A stretch of DNA of 64,000 bases from assembly GCF_000255655.1 (NCBI RefSeq), contig NZ_JH636437.1, positions 248,353 to 312,352 of the forward strand, in the 5' to 3' direction. Positions 59,774-64,000 of this stretch are shown in pieces. The notes below the pieces were generated by a model. That model did not search any database. It was not told the origin of the DNA and saw only the letters and a program-made list of their open reading frames with translations. How positions within the stretch are numbered: position 1 is the stretch's first letter; every line of letters begins with the position of its first letter. This DNA comes from Schlesneria paludicola DSM 18645 (lineage in GTDB: Bacteria; Planctomycetota; Planctomycetia; Planctomycetales; Planctomycetaceae). Made by a program: the position numbers and the translations under genes.

Positions 59774-60142
59774 CGGAGTGGGGGACGCCCAGACGCAAGT
59801 CGAGAGCCCTGCGCGTGGACTTTGGGGGACTGAATGTTTCTCGATTCTCATTCGCTCGTACCGCGTCTCCAAGCTCCCGCTTGGTAACGCCACTTGCATG
59901 CTCGATTTTTGCCGAGCCGCAAAGTGGCCTGGGAACCTTGTACCCATTTCTGAGATGTCGGAAGCGTTACCAAGCGGGAGCTTGGTAACGAGGATCGTAA
60001 GGACGAGCTTCGCAAGAACGAGGGCCTTCCCGTCACTTTCATCCGCTCGGTTGTTAACGCCGCCCGACTTGCCTGGGGCGGTTTTGTTCTGTGTCTCAAC
60101 ATGTTTCAAACAGCATTGTTTTTCTGCTCGGGAGAGCGGTTC
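59774..60142. other. Gene-free stretch with the inverted-arm repeat
   Basis: The repeat copy at 59862-59993 fills much of this region; no gene is seen. Confidence 0.6.
59862..59993. repeat. Inverted-arm repeat, copy 1 (~130 bp)
   Basis: Arms of about 29 bases begin CGCGTCTCCAAGCTCCCGCT and end CAAGCGGGAGCTTGGTAACG around a spacer of about 75 bases. It matches the copy at 63275-63409 in arms and in much of the spacer (GATGTCGGAA at its end). It follows the DUF1559 gene and may act as a transcription stop. Confidence 0.8.
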
Positions 60143-60622
60143 ATGGTTTCGAGAAACGAATTTTCATTGGTTTGCCATTCCGTACGCACTGGGTTGATGC
60201 TTGTCGTCGGCGGTTTCGGATTGGCCGCCATCGGCTGCGGTGCAAAGTCCACCAAGGAAGGGTTTGTTCCCGCCTTCGGAACGGTGAAGCTGGACGATAA
60301 GCCACTTCAAAACGCGGAGATTGTGTTCGAGACCGACAAGGGACGCAGTACCGGTCGGACAGACTGTTATGGAAAGTATCATGCTGAATACAGCCGTACG
60401 CTGCATGGGGTCGGCACGGGCACTGCCCGGGTGAAGATCAGCACCAAGGTGATTTTCCCGGACGAGAATCTGGCTGACTATCAGTTTGATCCGAAAACGG
60501 GCGAACATTCGAAGCCGGAGCTTGTCCCTCCGAAGTACAATACGAAAACCGAATTGAAGGTCGAAATCAAAGACGGTGGTGCGCCGTATGACTTCGCGCT
60601 CGATTCAAAAGATTCCAAATGA
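60143..60622 (+). CDS. Carboxypeptidase-regulatory-like lipoprotein
   Basis: A 159-residue protein from the ATG at 60143 (GGGAG 9 bases upstream). The signal ends LAAIGCGAK with a lipobox cysteine. The body has the beta-sandwich pattern GTVKLDDKPLQNAEIVFETD, TDCYGKYHAEYSRTLHGVGT and VPPKYNTKTELKVEI. Such small lipoproteins usually follow DUF1559 pseudopilins, as here, and their role is unknown. Confidence 0.85.
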   Translation: MVSRNEFSLVCHSVRTGLMLVVGGFGLAAIGCGAKSTKEGFVPAFGTVKLDDKPLQNAEIVFETDKGRSTGRTDCYGKYHAEYSRTLHGVGTGTARVKISTKVIFPDENLADYQFDPKTGEHSKPELVPPKYNTKTELKVEIKDGGAPYDFALDSKDSK

Positions 60623-60733
60623 GGTGTGAAGGACGCTCGACGTTTCTTGCCTCAACGGCACGTCCCTGCTGAATCCCCGTCTCGTGATTCACACAAATCG
60701 CGCAGTTCTGGAGATTGCGGAGAAAGTTGAGTG

Positions 60734-61585
60734 ATGACGACGATGACGCCGATTGACGTTGTTGGACTGTTTCCAGAGATCACACTCAGGTTGCTCGAGC
60801 TTTTGCGGTCGCTGACTTCTGAAGAGTGGCAGCTGCCGACGGTGAGTTCTCGCCGTACGGTCAAAGACATTGCGAGCCACTTGCTGGATGGAAGCCTGAG
60901 GCGACTGTCGATGCAGCGGGATGGCTATTATCCGGCAGACGGCAATAGCCAACCACGAGTTGGCGAGCTTCTGATGGAGTTTCTGAATCGGTTGAATGAC
61001 GAGTGGGAAGTTGCGACCCGGCGACTTAGCCCGACGGTGTTGATCACACTGATCGAGTGGGCCGATGACGGCCTTGCGACGCTCTTTCGATCGCTCGATC
61101 CTGCAGGGCCTGCCATTTTTTCCGTCGCGTGGGCCGGTGAACAGAAATCGAAAAACTGGATGGATGTCGCTCGGGACTACACCGAGAAATGGCATCACAC
61201 GCAGCAGATCTTCATCGCCACAAAACGCCCCAGCACCATCCTGACGCGGGAACTGGCATACCCGTGCCTCGACATTTTCATGCGTGCGCTGCCCTACACC
61301 TTTCGCGATGTTCAAGCGGATGTCGGCAGTCTGATCGAAGTTGTGGTGACCGACGACGCAGGCGGCCGCTGGTTTGTGGAGCGAACAGAATCCGGCTGGG
61401 AACAGATTGCGAAGACATCCCGCCGACCCACGTCCACCGTCACGATGAATCTCGACACGGCGTGGAGGCTGCTGACAAAGCGCCGCACACTCGAAGCTGT
61501 CCAGCAGCAGTTTCCCGACATTAACATCACCGGAGATACACCACTTGGGCGACATGCCCTGACGATGGTGTCGGTGATGGCGTAA
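60734..61585 (+). CDS. DinB/maleylpyruvate isomerase-like protein
   Basis: A 283-residue protein starting at 60734 (or GTG at 60731 with GGAG 8 bases upstream). The helical N-terminus LFPEITLRLLELLRSLTSEE and WQLPTVSSRRTVKDIASHLLD carry the DinB-fold metal-type histidine, and DYTEKWHHTQQI supplies further histidines. The C-terminus resembles an SCP2-like part (STVTMNLDTAWRLLTKRRT). It matches the mycothiol-dependent maleylpyruvate isomerase layout. The thiol used and the substrate are unknown. It stands alone. Confidence 0.85.
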   Translation: MTTMTPIDVVGLFPEITLRLLELLRSLTSEEWQLPTVSSRRTVKDIASHLLDGSLRRLSMQRDGYYPADGNSQPRVGELLMEFLNRLNDEWEVATRRLSPTVLITLIEWADDGLATLFRSLDPAGPAIFSVAWAGEQKSKNWMDVARDYTEKWHHTQQIFIATKRPSTILTRELAYPCLDIFMRALPYTFRDVQADVGSLIEVVVTDDAGGRWFVERTESGWEQIAKTSRRPTSTVTMNLDTAWRLLTKRRTLEAVQQQFPDINITGDTPLGRHALTMVSVMA

Positions 61586-61790
61586 GTCCGTGCCCGGCGA
61601 TGCAGGGATCTTTCTCACAGCGTCTTGAGGGTGCCTTCTCAGCAGTCGTTTCGATTGACGATTCAGACAGTTGATGCCAAAGCCCCGTCACCCGTGCGCG
61701 ATGCAATTGCATCCCATGGCGTACCACCCTTTCACGACAGTGACGTTTCCCCATGTCGCAAAGACGAGGATCAGCACGAAGGGAATGGCG

Positions 61791-61979
61791 TCAAGGAGAT
61801 TGAGTGCAGTCCAATTTTCCTAGCATCCGCAGGCCTACCGCAACCGGGATCGTTGTAATGAGTGAGACCCCGATTGCGGGCAATATGCCGAAAGTAACCG
61901 CCACGAACAACAGTTCGAGCATACAAATCACAATGTAGCCGACGATGGCATACCCAAAATATTGCGCGTTCCGCTTCAT
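61791..61979 (-). CDS. Small two-helix membrane protein
   Basis: A 62-residue protein with two hydrophobic helices (YAIVGYIVICMLELLFVAV, and LPAIGVSLITTIPVAVGL). AGAAGGTGA lies about 9 bases upstream of the ATG at 61979. No family is recognised. It is divergent from the S1/P1 nuclease gene. Confidence 0.55.
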   Translation of the reverse strand: MKRNAQYFGYAIVGYIVICMLELLFVAVTFGILPAIGVSLITTIPVAVGLRMLGKLDCTQSP

Positions 61980-62094
61980 CCGAGTTCACCTTCTGGAAAA
62001 GGAGAGGCGTGCCATTTTGACTATGTAAAACGTCCGCTTTCAATCGTTCTTCATCGCTTGTTCATTCGGCATACACATCGATGCTCAGAATCTC

Positions 62095-62142
62095 TTGAAT
62101 CACGGGGACTCGCCCCGAAGGTGCCTGCCCCCGTGATTTCAA
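62095..62142. repeat. REP-like palindrome, copy 5
   Basis: TTGAATCACGGGGACTCGCC and its partner GCCCCCGTGATTTCAA enclose a short centre with GAAGGTGCCT. It lies between divergent genes. Confidence 0.75.
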
Positions 62143-62260
62143 CAGGTTGCGAATGCGTGCTCAACCCTTGTGGCGTCGGTCGCGAGCCGATTTGCTTGTG
62201 ACCCTTTAACCGGGGCGGCTGCCGGATGAGGCGCATGGAGATTCTTCAGGGAGACCGAAA

Positions 62261-63214
62261 ATGCGTTGGGTGATGATGATCGTGTGTGTCGTGTCGTTCA
62301 CCTCTCCCTGTTCCGCCTGGTGGGAAAGTGGGCATCATCTGATTTCGCTCTTGGCGTACGAGCAGTTGTCCGATGAAGAACAAGAAACATTCCGGACAGT
62401 GCTTGCCGCACACCCGCGGTTTGCGGTCGATTTTGTGCTGCCCGCCAACGTGAATGGCGAATTTGAAGCGATGGAATGGCGAATCGGCCGGGCAGGGTAC
62501 TGGCCGGATGTTGCACGTTCACAACCCGCCTTTGATCGACCGTCCTGGCACTATCAACTCGGCGCGACGCTGGTTGTCGGGACGGTTGAGAACGTGCCGC
62601 CCAATCCGGGACCCCTTCCCGAAGGGGCGACATTGGACTCGGCGAATCTGCATCTTGCACAAGCGGTTGCCTTATCGCGAAACGTCTTACACGACAAGAC
62701 CCAACCGGCGGCGGATCGAGCCGTTGCTCTGTGTTGGTTGATTCACCTGGCGGGTGACGCACATCAGCCGTGTCACGCCGGTAGTCTTTATCGACCGGTC
62801 GTGTTTCCCAATGGCGACCGCGGGGCAAATTGGATTCCGACCAAACAAGTCGGCAACCTGCATGCTCTTTGGGATTCACTGCTCGGGCAGCAGTTCGATG
62901 CGGGCGATATTCGGCGGCGAGTTCGAGAGATTCAGATTGATCAGCCGTTGGTGGAAAGCGCTCAGATTGCGACGAATGATCCCGATGGATTGGATCCATT
63001 GCGATGGCTGAAAGAGAGTGCGGAATTTGGTCGCAGCCATGTCTATACGGAGGAAGTCCTGGCGGCAGTGGAAGCCGCGGTGACGCGCGAAGGTCATCGT
63101 CTGGAGATGATTGATCTTCCCGAACAGTACCTGAAGGCGGCGGGGCGTGTCGCACGGCAGCGCGCCGCGTTCGCGGGGTTTCGGTTGGCCGCGATGTTGA
63201 AGAAAGACCTGTGA
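62261..63214 (+). CDS. S1/P1-type nuclease
   Basis: A 317-residue secreted zinc nuclease. The signal ends PCSA and the mature protein begins Trp-Trp, as needed for the N-terminal zinc ligand. The other zinc ligands are in ESGHHLIS, GYWPDVAR, PSWHYQ, HLAGDAHQPCH and GNLHALWDSLLG, in family order. GGGAG lies just upstream of the ATG at 62261. It degrades single-stranded RNA and DNA outside the cytoplasm. Length is typical. Confidence 0.93.
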   Translation: MRWVMMIVCVVSFTSPCSAWWESGHHLISLLAYEQLSDEEQETFRTVLAAHPRFAVDFVLPANVNGEFEAMEWRIGRAGYWPDVARSQPAFDRPSWHYQLGATLVVGTVENVPPNPGPLPEGATLDSANLHLAQAVALSRNVLHDKTQPAADRAVALCWLIHLAGDAHQPCHAGSLYRPVVFPNGDRGANWIPTKQVGNLHALWDSLLGQQFDAGDIRRRVREIQIDQPLVESAQIATNDPDGLDPLRWLKESAEFGRSHVYTEEVLAAVEAAVTREGHRLEMIDLPEQYLKAAGRVARQRAAFAGFRLAAMLKKDL

Positions 63215-63274
63215 GGCACACGTGGTGAAGGATTTTGAGACGAGCAAAGTTTTTGTCCTTCGTTCCCGCATCTT

Positions 63275-63409
63275 CCCTCGTTACCAAGCTCCCGCTTGGC
63301 AACGCCTCTTGCGATCTCGATTTCTGCCGCACAGGAACATGTCCTCGGATCGACGGACACATTTCTGATGTGTCGGAATCGTTGTCAAGCGGGAGCTTGG
63401 CAACGAGGG
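63275..63409. repeat. Inverted-arm repeat, copy 2 (~135 bp)
   Basis: Arms CCCTCGTTACCAAGCTCCCG... and its near-complement ending CTTGGCAACGAGGG differ at 2 of 30 positions. The spacer contains ATTTCTGATGTGTCGGAATC, shared with copy 1. It lies between two convergent genes. Confidence 0.8.
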
Positions 63410-63488
63410 GAATTGGAAACCCACCGCGTTGTGACGCGAATCCGGACGGAGATCGCGCGTACAACTCGCTTCCTGCGGGGTGTACCGT

Positions 63489-63929
63489 TCAACTCTTAAT
63501 GTCGATCGTAATCGGGTCGCTCTCGTCGCTGACGTTCACCGAAAGTCCGTCGGGGCGAGCGACATTGTAGCGCGGGGGAAGTCGTTGGCGGACTTGATTG
63601 ATCTGGCCCTGGTCGGTGGGACGGACTTCTTCCAGATCGACGAGCACCACCTTGCACGTTCCGACGACCGCACCATTTCGGCCGTCGGAGGTCTTCAGAG
63701 TGAAGAAACCGCTTTCGTCGCTGACGCCCGAGGAGGTGGGAGAATTCGGGCCCGACGTCAAATCAGGATAGAATTGGACGAGGATATTCTCGGCGGGTTG
63801 ACCGTTAATAGTCACGACTCCCGCTGCTGCCGCCAGCTTGAGTGGCTTCGCGCGCTGACATCCTACATCGGCGGTCAGCGTGATCAAGCCGCTCGCCAGT
63901 ACGAAGGCCGTTTGAAATCGTGGAATCAT
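63489..63929 (-). CDS. Carboxypeptidase-regulatory-like lipoprotein
   Basis: A 146-residue protein with a signal ending TADVGCQRA (lipobox Cys). The body fits the family seen at 60143: GVVTINGQPAENILVQFYPD, GVSDESGFFTLKTSDGRNGA and VVGTCKVVLVDLEE, and the typical LPPRYNV near the end. The ATG at 63929 is used. The partner pseudopilin, if any, would be upstream, beyond the window's right edge. Confidence 0.85.
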   Translation of the reverse strand: MIPRFQTAFVLASGLITLTADVGCQRAKPLKLAAAAGVVTINGQPAENILVQFYPDLTSGPNSPTSSGVSDESGFFTLKTSDGRNGAVVGTCKVVLVDLEEVRPTDQGQINQVRQRLPPRYNVARPDGLSVNVSDESDPITIDIKS

Positions 63930-64000
63930 TGGATCAGGTTCCTGGCGAATGGTGTGCGATGGGCGCTGCCTGGTGCTTCCTTCGTTTTCCTCATGCCCCT

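Noticed and set aside
62298-63464. A 388-residue minus-strand frame opposite the S1/P1 nuclease
   Set aside because: Antisense of a clear nuclease gene, Arg/Pro-rich and without family features.

Overview
The window is a chromosomal stretch from a Planctomycetota bacterium, most likely of the Planctomycetales (Schlesneria/Gimesia-like lineages). This rests on family content: a DUF1559 pseudopilin with an H-X9-DG tail, a DUF1552 protein with a Tat signal, a large DUF1587/1592/1588/1585-type protein with CXXCH motifs, an MJ0042-type zinc-ribbon membrane protein, small carboxypeptidase-regulatory-like lipoproteins, PQQ-propeller giants, Flp-like pilins with the planctomycete-type N-terminus, and a decayed LRR remnant. 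The DNA is GC-rich, genes are loosely spaced, and many starts are preceded by GGAG-type Shine-Dalgarno sites. No phage, integrase, transposase gene or CRISPR array is seen.

Layout. 0-4.6 kb: the 3' end of an AddB/RecB-like Fe-S nuclease, a secreted protein of unknown function, a SurA-like parvulin, a His-rich lipoprotein and an orphan NtrB-like histidine kinase. 4.6-12 kb: a 1505-residue PQQ-propeller/TPR protein flanked by imperfect direct repeats, then a HerA-like ATPase. 12-25 kb: a POT transporter with an extracytoplasmic insert, asnB (convergent), then a long minus-strand series (small membrane protein, double alpha/beta hydrolase, zinc-ribbon membrane protein, DUF3634, trpC, and a FAH/enoyl-CoA hydratase/PGPGW cluster). 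25-36 kb: cyclophilin plus a HExxH lipoprotein with a LecA-like C-terminus; a minus-strand trio (secreted protein, winged-helix AAA ATPase, TPR lipoprotein); queE; an EF-G-like GTPase; a glucoamylase-family hydrolase. 37-44 kb: an efflux locus, MarR - TolC-like lipoprotein - HlyD/MacA-like adaptor with EF-hands - MacB/LolD-type ATPase, with no permease. 44-47 kb: tig-clpP-clpP proteostasis cluster and tRNA-Gly(GCC). 47.7-48.6 kb: two nearly identical Flp-like pilins behind a candidate sigma-54 promoter and ahead of a clear terminator. 48.7-55 kb: formamidase, DUF1552 and DUF1592 proteins, with a HTH protein bearing a Gly/Tyr/Gln-rich tail between the last two. 55-64 kb: an LRR remnant, an outer-membrane protein, a gene-poor stretch, the DUF1559 pseudopilin and a regulatory-like lipoprotein, a DinB-like protein, an S1/P1 nuclease and a second regulatory-like lipoprotein.

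Several repeat families thread the intergenic space. One is a REP-like palindrome (five copies) whose arms read roughly GTTGAAATAA-GGGGACTGGC and whose centre often carries GGTGCCTG. A second is a ~130-bp element with 30-bp inverted arms (two copies and a possible remnant). Single palindromes also occur.

Functionally the region is mostly cell-envelope, secretion and proteostasis genes. The points that most deserve follow-up are the efflux locus (long out-of-frame gene overlap, calcium-binding-type EF-hands on an adaptor, no permease), the metallopeptidase-lectin lipoprotein, the winged-helix AAA/TPR/secreted trio, the duplicated pilins with a sigma-54 signature, and the repeat families. No completely new multigene system could be proven from sequence reading alone.
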